From DATADW01 sp963733905 (lineage in GTDB: Bacteria; Actinomycetota; Acidimicrobiia; Spongiisociales; DATADW01), in contig CAVTEU010000018.1 in assembly GCA_963733905.1 (NCBI GenBank), forward strand, positions 1 to 64,000: a stretch of DNA of 64,000 bases. The letters run 5' to 3'. Shown here piece by piece: positions 8,033 through 17,418 of the stretch (its first letter is position 1; every line of letters begins with the position of its first letter). The notes beneath the pieces are model-generated. The model did not search any database, was not told the origin of the DNA, and saw only the letters and a list, made by a program, of their open reading frames with translations. The translations under genes and the position numbers were made by a program.

Positions 8033-9002
8033 TCACACCTCGACGACGATCTTGCCGCGCGGATGACCTTCGCCGAGATACGCCATGGCGTCCGGCGCCT
8101 CGGCGAGTTGGTAGGTGCGATCGATCAGCGGTTTCACCCGTCCCGCTTCGATCAGCTCCTTGATTGCCTCAAGATCCTCGTACTTTGTCGCCGAGAGCAC
8201 CATGCGCACCTTCTGGCCGACGAAGAGCGACCATGCCATCGTCTTCAGCAGCCGAGGAAGACTCGCCACCCAGACCCTGTCCAATTGGCCGTTGTTCGGA
8301 ATCAGCGTCCCTTTTGGCGTCATCGCACGCCTCGTGTCCCGCAGCGATCTGGTTCCGGCATTGTCGATTATCACGTCGTAGGCGCGCCCGTTCCTGGTGA
8401 AGTCCTCCTGCGTGTAGTCGATGACGTGGTCGGCGCCGATGGATCGCACCCTGTCAACATTTCTGGTGCTGCAGACGCCGGTCACCTCGGCGCCCATCGC
8501 TTTGGCGATCTGCACGGAGAAGCTCCCCACACCGCCCGGATGCGCCTGTCACCAATACCTTCTGCCCCGGCTCCACCTTTGCCGCGTCACGCAGGGCTTG
8601 GAGGGCGGTCAGACCACCCATAGGAACGGCTGCGGCCTCTTCGGCGGTGAGATTCGCCGGCTTGGTGGCGAGGTTTTCCTCTTTGGCGACGGCGTACTCG
8701 GCGAGGGTGCCCCGACCCGATCCGAAGACCTCATCCCCTACCCGTAGGCGGGCGACCCCGGTACCGACGGCCACCACCGAACCGGCCACATCGCTGCCCC
8801 TTACCGCGCTTCTCGGCTTGGTCAGCCCGTACGCCGGGCGGAATAGATATGGAATACCCCTCATGAACGCCCAGTCCGCCGGGTTGATCGCTGCGGCCGC
8901 GACTCTGATCAGGACCTCGTCCTCGGCCACCGTAGGCATGTCGATGTCGCGGAACTCGAGCGCATCGGGCAACCCGTAGCTGTCTTGAACGATCGCCTTC
9001 AT
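8033..9002 (-). CDS. MDR-family dehydrogenase / quinone oxidoreductase (copy 2), one frame break
   Basis: N-terminal part 8530-9002 (MKAIVQDSYGLPDALEF, GSDVAGSVVAVG, RVGDEVFG) and C-terminal part 8033-8545 (VGSFSVQIAKAMGAEVTGV, IGADHVIDYTQEDF, GKIVVEV) form one ~323-residue zinc-independent MDR enzyme. The break falls at about 8530-8545, inside the glycine-rich nucleotide loop, in a G-run; adding one G restores GASGGVGSF. This looks like a sequencing indel. A good ribosome-binding site (GGGAGGT) precedes ATG 9002, and a palindrome-rich promoter lies upstream. Confidence 0.8.
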
Positions 9003-9060
9003 GGTGACCTCCCTGGTGGACGTACGTTGACGTACGGCGTAAGGTACACGTACACCGTAA
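9003..9060 (-). promoter_or_regulatory. palindromic operator/promoter region of the dehydrogenase pair
   Basis: Contains CGTACGT-TG-ACGTACG (9021-9036, perfect 7-base arms) and an overlapping 9-base imperfect inverted repeat TACGGCGTA...TACACCGTA (9033-9059). The repeated GTAC cores resemble those in front of the TetR gene at 12.2 kb, suggesting the same TetR-type regulator. The regulator assignment is inference. Confidence 0.5.
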
Positions 9061-9182
9061 GTCCAGCGAATCCTCTCTCGGCCTCGAGCGGATTACGAGA
9101 CGCCAGCTGATCAGTTCTTTGTCACCCCCTCCGCTCGCTCCCGGTTCGGCTCCCCCTCACCACGGGCGGCGGTTGACGGCTC

Positions 9183-10555
9183 TCAGCCGCTCGCAGGTGG
9201 GATGTTCTGGTTGAGCCGGAAGAGGTTGTCCGGGTCGTATCGCGCCTTGATCGCCGCCAATCGGTCCCAGGTTGCGCCGGGGTACGCCTCTCGCACACGG
9301 GCGTCTCCCTCATCTCCGAGGAATCCGACATAGACACCAGGCTCACCGCTTCGCAAACTTCCCGCCAAAGATTTCACCCATGCCGAGTGCTCTGCGGCTT
9401 CGCCGGGATCGTCGTAGACCACACCGACAGCAGACACGATGGGACGATGGCGATGGGCGAATGCGGTTGCGCCCGGATCTACTTCGGATGCAATGCCTCC
9501 GAGCGCGCGGTAGCTGGGAGACCGCGATCGGTGCGTTCGAGACCTCGAGGTGCTCGACGATCGCCGCCGCTGCCGAATCGGAAACGTCATCGAGGAAGAG
9601 GGAGGCGGCAGTCTCTTCCTTGATCGGTGGCCCACCTTCGGTGAATTGGAACATGTCCGAGTAGCGCATCGGTCCGACCATGTCTGTGATCGGGGGAGCC
9701 AGAGCCCGGAATGGCGCAACAGCACGCTCCCCCGCCTGCACCGCTCTCCGTATATGCCATCAGCAACATGACGACCGGGCGGTTGTGGTGCTCTGGAGGA
9801 ACAAATGGTTCCGGCGGGGCAATCATGAGATTGGCAATGGTCGACAACTCATTGGGGGCCGCCGCCGCCAGGGCGATGACTCCAGTAATGACTTCCGGGG
9901 TCGCCGGAAGAATCAACAATCCCCCGAATATCCGATCGACCTCGTGCAGCGCGAAGTGGAAGCGGGTGGCAACACCAAAGTTTCCGCCGCCACCGCGGAT
10001 CGCCCAGAACAGGTCTGGTTCGTTCTCACTATCGACCCGCCGCAAGCCGGCCGTCTGCGGTAACCACATCTGCGGCGAGAAGGTTGTCGATCGTCAACCC
10101 GTATCTCCGTACCAGGTACCCGATACCACCCCCCAATGTCAGCCCGCCGATCCCGACCGAGCCGGTGTCGCCGAAACCGGTGGCGAGGCCGTAGCACGCC
10201 TGCAGCGGTCGTGTATTCGGCGGCGGTCGAGGCCGGTGCCCGCCCACGCTGTGCCGCTCTCCACGTCGATATCCATCGAGCGCAGTGCGGAGAGATCGAG
10301 CACGATTCCGTCGTCGACGACCCCGTAGCCAGCAGGGCTGTGGCCTCCCGACCGCACGGCGAGTGGCATGCCGGTCTCGGCGGCGAGATTCACCACCCCG
10401 ACGACCTCGCCGGCGTCGGCTGGTCTGATGATCACGGCCGGGTGCCGATCGAATGCCCCGTAAAACACTGCGCGGCCCTCGTCATATGTGGCATCGCCGG
10501 GGGCGATCACCTCCCCTCGGAACGAGTCGCGCAGTTGCGGTACGGATATGGTCAT
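9183..10555 (-). CDS. FAD-linked oxidase with BBE (berberine-bridge) C-terminus, several frame breaks
   Basis: The fragments rebuild one ~457-residue oxidase: N-terminal PCMH FAD-binding domain (VIIRPADAGEVVGVVNLA, RSGGHSPAGYG with the His that usually carries 8-alpha-linked FAD), GSVGIGGLTLGGGIGYL, SENEPDLFWAIRGGGGNFGV, and the BBE tail DPDNLFRLNQNIPPA. The second (Cys) FAD link of bicovalent members is absent, since DTGSVGIGG replaces a Cys-containing motif. Breaks are near 10225, 10203, 10060, 9735 and 9515. The family oxidises alcohols, sugars or alkaloid-like substrates. Divergent from the MBL gene. Confidence 0.75.
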
Positions 10556-10624
10556 GTCTGTTACTCCGGTTGCTCCACATGATGACCGAGCGAACGATCG
10601 GAAATCATCGGAGAGGAGGCGGCA

Positions 10625-11350
10625 ATGGAACTGGCACCCTCACTGCACCAAATCGGCTCAGACATGGTGAACGTCTACATCATCGAAGACGAGCGCGGTG
10701 TGACCGTCATCGACTCCGGCCTGCCGGGGCAGTGGGATGAGTTCACCAAAGAGTTGGCGGAGATGGGTCGGTCGCTCGATGAGGTGCGGGGGCTGGTGCT
10801 GACCCACGGCGACACCGACCACATCGGGTTCGCCGAACGTCTGCGTGAGCACGGAGTGCCGGTCTATGCGCACGAGGCCGATGCTCCGCAGGCAACAGGC
10901 GCGGCAAAGAAGAAGAACCCTCCGTGGGGCCGGATCAAGGTGAGGCCTCTTCTGAATTTCCTCTGGTACGCAGGGCGCCACGGTGGACTGCGTACCTCGC
11001 ACGTCGGGGAGGTGACCCCGGTCGGTGATGGGGCCGTACTCGATCTGCCGGGGGATCCCCGCATCATCCACACACCTGGACACAGCCCGGGGAGCATCGC
11101 CATCCATTCTGCTGCCGTCGACGCACTCTTCGTCGGTGATGCGATGACCACGTGCCACGTTCTCACCGGCGCCCGCGGCCCCCAGCCGGCGCCGTTCACG
11201 GTCGACACGACGCAGGCCCTCGCTTCACTAAACAAATGGGAGGACGTTGAGGCGAAGTGGGTCCTGCCCGGCCACGGCTACCCATGGGATGGCGGGGTCG
11301 GAGCGGCGTTGGCTGAGATTCGCGCCCGCTCAGAGCTCAATCGCTCCTGA
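10625..11350 (+). CDS. metallo-beta-lactamase fold hydrolase
   Basis: 241 residues. The metal-site motifs are complete: LTHGDTDHIG (HxDxDH), HTPGHSPGS (third His), GDA (bridging Asp) and LPGHGYPW (last His). The closest known relatives are glyoxalase II/MBL-fold hydrolases; the substrate is unknown. ATG 10625 follows GGAGAGGAGGCA, a good ribosome-binding site. The 3' end overlaps the convergent alpha/beta-hydrolase gene by 14 bases. Confidence 0.85.
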   Translation: MELAPSLHQIGSDMVNVYIIEDERGVTVIDSGLPGQWDEFTKELAEMGRSLDEVRGLVLTHGDTDHIGFAERLREHGVPVYAHEADAPQATGAAKKKNPPWGRIKVRPLLNFLWYAGRHGGLRTSHVGEVTPVGDGAVLDLPGDPRIIHTPGHSPGSIAIHSAAVDALFVGDAMTTCHVLTGARGPQPAPFTVDTTQALASLNKWEDVEAKWVLPGHGYPWDGGVGAALAEIRARSELNRS

Positions 11351-12197
11351 GATAGCGCCCGAACCAGTCAACGGCGAGACGATCGACCTCGGCAGCAGCA
11401 GGAGTCTGTGGCGCCGGGTCATCGCCGGGGGGATCTGCCAATTGGTGACCCATTCCGGGGACGAGCTCGATGCCGGCACGCGCAGGCTCGGCGTACCGGT
11501 GGGCAAGAGCGTCGCGCAGTTCCTCAGCCGGGCGGCGAATCCCGTCGGTGTCGTCGTCCTCGCCAACCACGAGCAGTACCGCAGGATCCCGCCGTCGGTC
11601 TGCGATCTCGCCGGCTCTTTCCACGAAGTCGAGCCGCGTGGCGACCTCCCGTGACCGATCGGACCACGTGTACTCGACTCCGAAATGACGATCCATTGCC
11701 TCCACCAACGAGCGCAGTCTGACCAACGGGCTGACGAGCACCGCGGCAGAGACGTCTATGTCCTGCTCAGCTAGGACGAGCAGTGCGACGGCCGCCCCGG
11801 CGGATCCACCAAGCAGACCCACCGGTCCCGAGCCGAGACCCAGTTGCCCGGCGATCTCGGCAAACGCCGGACCGAACTCCCGGGCTGCTTGATCGGTGAT
11901 AGGACCTTGGATGTTGAGAACCCCGTCCTCGTACCCGAGTCGAAGGAGTTCCTCGTCGCCGCCGGCCGGCTTACGCGGGCCGGACATCGGGAGACCGAGG
12001 TACAACCTCCACGCGTCGAGGCCCGCCAACGGCAATGCCGCGGCGAGTGCGGCTGGGGTGCGCGGAGGATCGAGCAAGTGCCAAGCGACAACGGTGGCGC
12101 TGTCGGGACTCGCGCCGTCCTCTGGAGGAATTGCCAGGAAAGGCACCCCGGAGGCAATTCCCTCTATGGCTCGCTCGTCAGTCGTGACCTCGGACAT
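11337..12197 (-). CDS. alpha/beta hydrolase
   Basis: 286 residues. Nucleophile elbow GGSAG (in VGLLGGSAGAAVAL), acid in VVGEDDDTDG and the catalytic His in ELVPGMGHQL give a plausible Ser-Asp-His triad. It could be an esterase or dienelactone-hydrolase relative; the substrate is unknown. ATG 12197 is chosen because AGGAG lies 8 bases upstream; an upstream in-frame start at 12227 has none. Divergent from the TetR gene and likely controlled by it through the palindrome at 12234-12248. Confidence 0.8.
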   Translation of the reverse strand: MSEVTTDERAIEGIASGVPFLAIPPEDGASPDSATVVAWHLLDPPRTPAALAAALPLAGLDAWRLYLGLPMSGPRKPAGGDEELLRLGYEDGVLNIQGPITDQAAREFGPAFAEIAGQLGLGSGPVGLLGGSAGAAVALLVLAEQDIDVSAAVLVSPLVRLRSLVEAMDRHFGVEYTWSDRSREVATRLDFVERAGEIADRRRDPAVLLVVGEDDDTDGIRRPAEELRDALAHRYAEPARAGIELVPGMGHQLADPPGDDPAPQTPAAAEVDRLAVDWFGRYLRSD

Positions 12198-12254
12198 TTC
12201 CAGCTCCTGTAGTTGGACAACGTACAACTGTTACTGTACGATGTACAGGTCACG
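12198..12254. promoter_or_regulatory. divergent promoter with TetR-type palindrome
   Basis: CTGTAC-GAT-GTACAG (12234-12248) is a perfect 6-base inverted repeat with a 3-base centre, 6 bases before the TetR start codon. A further CGTACAAC half-site lies at ~12220-12227. This position fits autorepression plus control of the divergent hydrolase. Confidence 0.6.
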
Positions 12255-12917
12255 ATGTCAATCCCCTCCAAACCACCTCGACCAGTCGGGCGCCGGGCCG
12301 GCTTGTCCCGCGAAGCCATCCTCGAGGCGGCGCGACGGATCGCTGATGACGAGGGTTTGGACCGGTTGACGATGCGGCGGCTGTCGGCAGCGCTCGGAGT
12401 CATGCCAAACGCCATCTATACGTACTTTGCCGACAAGGATGCCCTGCTCGCTGGGTTGCTCGACCACCTGCTGGGCGAGATCGAAACACCCGGCGTAGCT
12501 GAACAATATTGGCGAAGCGGCCTGGTCGAGGTCATGGACTCTTCCCGCCGTCTGGTCCTGGCTCACCCTCAACTGGCAACCATGTTCCTGACCAGACAAA
12601 GCGTCGGACCCAACGCCATCCGGCTCGGCGAGATCACGTTCCGACTGCTGCGCCAAGGCGGGATCGAGGGTGAGCGAGCGGTCGAGGCCTTCCGCACCCT
12701 GTTGATCTACACCCTCGGATTCGCCGCCTTTCAGGCACCTCGCCAGCAATCGGATTCCACCGCCCGCACTGCCCGTGGCTTGGCTGCATTCAGCGACCTC
12801 GACCCAGATCGCTACCCCGAGTTGCGTGAAGTCGCCGAGCCGTTGGCGACCCATCCCACCGATGAGAACTTCCATACAGGTCTCCGATGGCTGATCGACG
12901 GGCTGAGCGCCGGCTAG
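12255..12917 (+). CDS. TetR-family regulator (TetR_C_1 type)
   Basis: 220 residues. The N-terminal HTH is clear (SREAILEAARRIADDEG, LTMRRLSAALGVMPNAIYTYFADKDALLAGLLD). The C-terminal ligand domain resembles the TetR_C_1 group, with QLATMFLTRQSVGPNAIRLGE and RTLLIYTLGFAAFQ. ATG 12255 follows AGGT; the longer reading from 12213 would run through the operator. Likely represses itself and the alpha/beta hydrolase, possibly also the dehydrogenase pair at 7-9 kb, whose promoter has similar GTAC palindromes. Confidence 0.9.
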   Translation: MSIPSKPPRPVGRRAGLSREAILEAARRIADDEGLDRLTMRRLSAALGVMPNAIYTYFADKDALLAGLLDHLLGEIETPGVAEQYWRSGLVEVMDSSRRLVLAHPQLATMFLTRQSVGPNAIRLGEITFRLLRQGGIEGERAVEAFRTLLIYTLGFAAFQAPRQQSDSTARTARGLAAFSDLDPDRYPELREVAEPLATHPTDENFHTGLRWLIDGLSAG

Positions 12918-13655
12918 TCCGAGCCCTCGATCCAATCGATGCGTGAGCGTCGGCACGTGACCCTCCCCGCCACTCCATTCCGGAAAGTCGAAGAGCGCCA
13001 ACATCACCTCCATTGGATAGGTCGGCGGATGACTGCAGACGTGTACCTGCTCGCCATCGACCGAGAACGCGGCCTGGATATCGTCCCACTCCACCGAGTA
13101 GGTGTGGTACTCGGCGACATCGACGGCCAGACGAGGGGCGACAAAGTCGTGCGTGAGGCGCGGGTCGTTGACCTGCTTGGCGCCGACACCGATCTCGGCG
13201 GATCCGCCCTCGATGCTGCGGCCGAATACCTCGACGACGCACAACTCCCCGCCGTCCTCGGGGTGCTCCTCGAACCCGGCGAGCCACATGGCTCCCATCG
13301 ACCTCGCCGAGAGGCTCATTCGGCACCGAATCGCCACCCGACCAGACGAAGGCAGCCAACCCTCGAATCTCTCCTGTTCCTCGCGAACCAACAAACCGTC
13401 GCGAAAACGCTGTTGCCCGATCGAGGAACCCACCAGTCCGGAGAAGTTGCCTGACTGCACGCCCGACACCCGGAGTGGCCCCGGGTGCTCATCGGCGCAC
13501 CACAGAGGATGACCGTGCGGGATGGTCAATTCGAGGTTCGAGTCGTGGATCGAGTACACCGCTTCGGTCGAAGCTTTCGAGCTCCAAGCCGGTAGATAGT
13601 GCGGCAACCACACCGACCGATCGAGCTCACCGCCGTCGAAGTCGTCCCGGAACAC
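12914..13655 (-). CDS. GH16-like (concanavalin-A fold) hydrolase, one frame break near its end
   Basis: About 246 residues. FRDDFDGGELDRSVWLPHYLP and LELTIPHGHPLWC at the start, AMWLAGFEEHPEDGGELCVVEVFG in the active-site strand and YHTYSVEWDDIQAAFSVDGEQV near the end match family-16-type sandwich folds. In true GH16 the active strand is ExDxxE; here E-x-x-V-V-E-V-F leaves catalysis uncertain. A one-base break near 12940 switches to IDWIEGSD and a TAG at 12914-12916, the usual VDWxxxY-like end of the fold. Start GTG 13655, without a visible ribosome-binding site. Not predicted to be secreted as read. Confidence 0.65.
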
Positions 13656-13669
13656 GACGTGGATTAGCG

Positions 13670-13960
13670 CTATTCGGGCTTCGTGGCCTTGCCGTCGAGC
13701 CAGAGCATGTCAGATTCGTCGCGGTGGCTGCCGGTCGAGCCGACGTGCTTGGAATCGATCTCAGGCCCGTTCTTGATGACATATACAAGGGCCATGGCGT
13801 GCCCTCGCCCCAGGTCGTAATCGGCCTTCAGCCAATCGACGATGACCCCTGCCTTCACTCCCGGGTCGTCGTAGCCCTTCTCCTTGGCGATCTCGATGAA
13901 CTGACGCGGTGTGAGGCCGGTCTTGTCCTCGATGTTGTCGAGGTATGCCTGAAAGGACAT
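13670..13960 (-). CDS. DUF4287 domain protein
   Basis: 96 residues, start ATG 13960 with AAGGAGAG upstream. AYLDNIEDKTGLTPRQF, AKEKGYDDPGVKAGVIVDWLK and YDLGRGHAMALVYVIKNG are typical of DUF4287, a small helical domain of unknown function seen alone or next to SRPBCC domains. Another DUF4287-like segment is fused to SRPBCC at 4.8-5.5 kb. Confidence 0.85.
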   Translation of the reverse strand: MSFQAYLDNIEDKTGLTPRQFIEIAKEKGYDDPGVKAGVIVDWLKADYDLGRGHAMALVYVIKNGPEIDSKHVGSTGSHRDESDMLWLDGKATKPE

Positions 13961-14008
13961 CGACTCTCCTTCCACTGAGGTCGGGGTCGCTTCGGGTGCG
14001 GTCAGGAC

Positions 14009-14206
14009 TCAGGACGATGGAGGCTTTTCGCTCGATCCGCCCCCACCAGGGTCGGTCTCTCCTCCAAAGATCCCGGCAACCGTCCGAGCCAAGCCCTCCG
14101 TTGGCCACCATGTCAACATGAACAGTCGGCCGGTGCCCGACCGACCCTCGACCCACCACCCGAGGTGATGACCTCGCCGAATGACCACCTGTCTCTTCCC
14201 GCTCAT
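14009..14206 (-). CDS. small hypothetical protein, Trp-rich
   Basis: 65 residues (MSGKRQVVIRRGHHLGWWVE, then LFMLTWWPTEGLARTVAGIFG). No family recognised. It is probably real: ATG 14206 has GGAGG 7 bases upstream, the first half is beta-like with four Trp, and the tail is Gly/Ser-rich. Possibly co-transcribed with the DUF4287 gene 48 bases downstream. Confidence 0.5.
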   Translation of the reverse strand: MSGKRQVVIRRGHHLGWWVEGRSGTGRLFMLTWWPTEGLARTVAGIFGGETDPGGGGSSEKPPSS

Positions 14207-14324
14207 ACTTTCGCCTCCCGACATCGACCGAGTCTGGCGCGATTCTTAGCCTTGCATCTCGCACAAGCTCATCCGGGGGTGACGTCTCCAATCTGGGGAT
14301 CCGAGGACAGGCAGTCGGATCGAG

Positions 14325-15215
14325 TCATTTCGTTGTGAAGAATCCCAGTGAGATCGTCTGGTTGCCGCTGACTTCGAGCGCAAGGACTTCGAGCTCGTAG
14401 AGAGTGGCCGGTTCGAAGAACTCATCAGGAACCGGGAGAGAGGTGACATCGGGTCCAAGATGCACGTCGTACACCGGTCTGCTGAGACCGTTGGGGTCGT
14501 CGTGATCAACCTTCGTAACTATCACCTCGTACCCCGTGATATTGGCCGGATCGCCGCTGAACGTTTCGGTGACCGCTTGCCAGCTGACAACGACACCTCT
14601 CCGAGCGACGATGAGGTTTGCGGCCTCCTCTTCGTCTTCTGCGAGTCGCGGTGATGTGATGGCCGGCTCGGTCGGGATGTCGTGAGTGAAGGTCGCAGTC
14701 GCCACCCGTGCCGTGCCGTCGAAACCGGTTCCGCCGACGAGGTATTCGCCTTCGGGGAATGCACCGAGAAGATTCTCGATCGTCCTTTCGTCGTTGGCTG
14801 GTTCGCGCAACTCGAAGAACAGGTCGGCGACACCGAGGTCGGCCAATGCTCCCTCGGGCCGAACGGAGAGAACGAGCTCTCCATCGGGTCTCCAGATGCA
14901 CAGCTCCGTCCAAGCCTCGCCGCCGAAGTTGCCGTGAACCCCCGTGTCGGCATCCGTGGCGTTGTGCTCGACAAACAGCATCGCAGTTTCGAACTCCTCA
15001 CCCTCGGTCGGGCACTGCGCCGATACGTCGGTCGTCGAAGCAGTCGATGCCGCGGTGCCGACAGACGTGGCGGTGCCGACAGACGTGGCGGTGCCGACAG
15101 ACGTGGCGGTGCCGACAGACGTGGCGGTGCCGACAGACGTGGCGGTGCCGACAGGCGTACAGGCTGCGATCACGAGGGCGACGACGCCAAGGATTGTGAG
15201 TGCGCGGCTTGTCAT
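14325..15215 (-). CDS. lipoprotein with repeat linker and C-terminal fibronectin-III-like domain
   Basis: 296 residues. Signal peptide with lipobox VIAAC (Cys at residue 19), then six SVGTAT-type hexapeptides encoded by 18-base repeats, a globular middle domain with two Cys (SAQCPTEG, TELCIWRPDG) and a C-terminal FN3-like module (ITGYEVIVTKVD, LYELEVLALEVSGNQT). Likely anchored outside the membrane; binding partner unknown. It lies downstream of the PhoB-type two-component genes on the same strand and may be the last gene of that operon. ATG 15215 with GAGGAAG upstream. Confidence 0.8.
   Translation of the reverse strand: MTSRALTILGVVALVIAACTPVGTATSVGTATSVGTATSVGTATSVGTATSVGTAASTASTTDVSAQCPTEGEEFETAMLFVEHNATDADTGVHGNFGGEAWTELCIWRPDGELVLSVRPEGALADLGVADLFFELREPANDERTIENLLGAFPEGEYLVGGTGFDGTARVATATFTHDIPTEPAITSPRLAEDEEEAANLIVARRGVVVSWQAVTETFSGDPANITGYEVIVTKVDHDDPNGLSRPVYDVHLGPDVTSLPVPDEFFEPATLYELEVLALEVSGNQTISLGFFTTK
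15055..15156. repeat. 18-base tandem repeat in the lipoprotein linker
   Basis: Five identical 18-base units (GTGCCGACAGACGTGGCG) from 15055 to 15144, plus a partial sixth to 15156. The in-frame units encode the SVGTAT hexapeptide, so copy number can change without a frameshift. Confidence 0.95.
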
Positions 15216-15290
15216 CGATGACTTCCTCGGTTGCGGCTATCGCAAGGATGCTTGCCGCAGGCTGACTCCACCCTGAACGATGGGAGGCCT

Positions 15291-16625
15291 TCAGATCGGC
15301 CCACCGAATGGCAGAGCCATCTCAAACCGCGCTCCTGCTTCTCCGGGATTTACAACCACCAGCGACCCACCGTGCCGGACCGCAATGTCGCGGGCGATGG
15401 CAAGCCCGAGCCCGCTGCCACCGGTGCCGGCGGCTCTCGCCAGGTCGAGACGACCGAACCTCTCGAAAATTTGCTCTACGCCGGATAGCGGTATACCCGG
15501 CCCATCGTCCTCGACCGTCAGGCATGCGAATCCGTCACGCTCCGCTAGCCCGACACCGACGGTGCCGGCAGCGTGTCGCTCGGCGTTGTCGAGGAGATTC
15601 TTGACGGCTCGAGATAACTGGCTGCGATTGCCCACCACCAGAGCGCCGGATACAGCCGACAGATTCACCTCGACCAGGCCGTTGCCGGCAATCCGTCTTC
15701 CTTCGCGCAACACCAGGTCGTCGAGATCGATCGCGGCACGGGTTTGATCGGTCTTGCCCGCGTCGGCTTGCGCCAGAAAGAGCAGATCCTCGACCATCTC
15801 CTGCATGCCGAGCACCTCGTCCAGCAGCGACCCGAGCTGGTCAATCGCCGCCTGGTCGCGGGCGCTAGAAAGACCCAGCTCCAGTTCGGCCCGCAGGCGA
15901 GTCAATGGCCCACGCAGTTCGTGCGATGCGTCTGCGACGAACCGCTGCTGGCGTTCCAAGGATCCCTCGAGCCGCTCGAGCATCTCGTTCATGGTGTTGG
16001 CTAGGCGGTCGATCTCGTCATCGGTGCCCGGATTGGGCACTCGGCGGCGTAGATCGGTCGCGCCGATCGCCGCCACCTCGGATCTGATGTCCTCCACGGG
16101 CCGGAGAGTCCGACCCACCAGCCACCACACCAGGACACCGAGGATTGCTACGACGACCGGGATGGTTATGGCGAGCGAACCGACCAAAGCGGCCGTGCTC
16201 TCGGTGACGACTTCATACGTCGTACCGACGTGGAGGACCCCACCAGCCACGGATCGGCTGAGCACACGAAACAGGTCATCGTCGACCGTGGGCACTTCGA
16301 GGTTCTGGATCAAGTCGCCTGTGCCGCCCGCGATGTCGAGAGGCGGTTGATCGACGAGGTTGGGAGTTGCCGCTACGACGGCGCCATTGGCGCCCACGAG
16401 CTGGGCAAACCCTTCATCGGGACCCGGTGCGAACTCGTCGGGCGATCCCCCCTCTTCGATGAGGGAGACGATGTCGTCAGCGCGCTGAGTGAGTGTCTGA
16501 TCGATGCTCGCCGTCAGGGTGTCTCGCTGTAGAAGGACAAGGACCGCCCCGGCTATGACCAGAAGCGCCGCCACGGCGACCGCGGCTACGAGCGTGATAC
16601 GGAAGCGGACGCTGCGTGGATTCAC
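15291..16625 (-). CDS. two-component sensor histidine kinase (HAMP, HisKA, HATPase_c)
   Basis: 444 residues. TM1 ~9-32, extracytoplasmic sensor ~33-148, TM2 ~149-171, HAMP ~172-222, HisKA with phospho-acceptor His 235 (FVADASHELRGPLTRL), then N-box (NLLDNAERHA), G1 (VEDDGPGIP) and G2 (GGSGLGLAIARDI). Start GTG 16625 lies 8 bases after the regulator's stop; the longer reading is antisense-like and overlaps the regulator. Pairs with the upstream PhoB-type regulator. The stimulus is unknown; the divergent PepSY protein is a likely regulon member or sensor accessory. Confidence 0.9.
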   Translation of the reverse strand: MNPRSVRFRITLVAAVAVAALLVIAGAVLVLLQRDTLTASIDQTLTQRADDIVSLIEEGGSPDEFAPGPDEGFAQLVGANGAVVAATPNLVDQPPLDIAGGTGDLIQNLEVPTVDDDLFRVLSRSVAGGVLHVGTTYEVVTESTAALVGSLAITIPVVVAILGVLVWWLVGRTLRPVEDIRSEVAAIGATDLRRRVPNPGTDDEIDRLANTMNEMLERLEGSLERQQRFVADASHELRGPLTRLRAELELGLSSARDQAAIDQLGSLLDEVLGMQEMVEDLLFLAQADAGKTDQTRAAIDLDDLVLREGRRIAGNGLVEVNLSAVSGALVVGNRSQLSRAVKNLLDNAERHAAGTVGVGLAERDGFACLTVEDDGPGIPLSGVEQIFERFGRLDLARAAGTGGSGLGLAIARDIAVRHGGSLVVVNPGEAGARFEMALPFGGPI

Positions 16626-16633
16626 CAGGCTGC

Positions 16634-17311
16634 TCAGCCCCCGTCGGAGGCGAGCCGGTAACCGGCGCCTCGGATGGTCTGGATCGAGTTCCTGGCGAAG
16701 GGCTCGTCGATCCGGCTCCGCAGTCTCTTTATGTAGACCTCGACAATGTTGGGGTCGCCCTCGAACGCGTAGTCCCACACTCCCTCGAGAATGGCCCGCT
16801 TGCTCATGACCTGGCCGGCCCGACGGAGGAGGAACTCCAGGACGTCGAACTGCCGTGTCGTCAACTCGATCTCGGCGTCGCCTCGCCAGGCGCGCCGTTG
16901 GGCGGGATCGATGCGAAGGTCACCGGCGGCGATCGGTGTCGGATCTCGTCCGGCACCGCGCCGAAGAAGGGCCCGAACCCGGGCTACGAGCACAGCGAAC
17001 GAGAACGGCTTGGTGATGTAGTCGTCGGCGCCGGTGTCGAGCGCCTCCGCCTCGTCGAGGTCGCCGGCTTTGGCGGTGAGCATGAGGACCGGCGTCCAAT
17101 CCCCTGATGCCCTGAGGTCTGCACAAATCTGAAACCCGTTCCTGCCTGGCAGCAAGATGTCGAGGATGATGAGGTCGTAGCTGCTCTCCGTGGCGAGCCA
17201 GAGCCCCTCGGCACCATCGGGAGAAACCTCGACGCTGAATCCCTCGAGTTCCAGACCGCGTTTGACCGCGCCGGCGATCTTCTTGTCATCCTCGACAAGG
17301 AGGATCTTCAC
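16634..17311 (-). CDS. PhoB/OmpR-family response regulator
   Basis: 225 residues. Receiver (ILLVEDDKK, phospho-Asp 51 in LIILDILLPGRNG, Thr in LMLTAKAG, Lys in DDYITKPFS) and winged-helix DNA-binding domain (LTTRQFDVLEFLLRRAG, SKRAILEGVWD, VEVYIKRLRSRID, IQTIRGAGYRL). Start GTG 17311 gives the family-standard MKILLVEDD; upstream in-frame codons would lengthen it with non-conserved sequence. First gene of the regulator-kinase operon. Confidence 0.92.
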   Translation of the reverse strand: MKILLVEDDKKIAGAVKRGLELEGFSVEVSPDGAEGLWLATESSYDLIILDILLPGRNGFQICADLRASGDWTPVLMLTAKAGDLDEAEALDTGADDYITKPFSFAVLVARVRALLRRGAGRDPTPIAAGDLRIDPAQRRAWRGDAEIELTTRQFDVLEFLLRRAGQVMSKRAILEGVWDYAFEGDPNIVEVYIKRLRSRIDEPFARNSIQTIRGAGYRLASDGG

Positions 17312-17418
17312 CGCGGCAGTCTTCCACTCCCAACTGACCCTCGGCTGAACGACAACGATCGCAGTCAGCCTGGGGTAAGCACCACCGACGTAACTTTGCC
17401 CTGCGACCAAGGAGGAGC

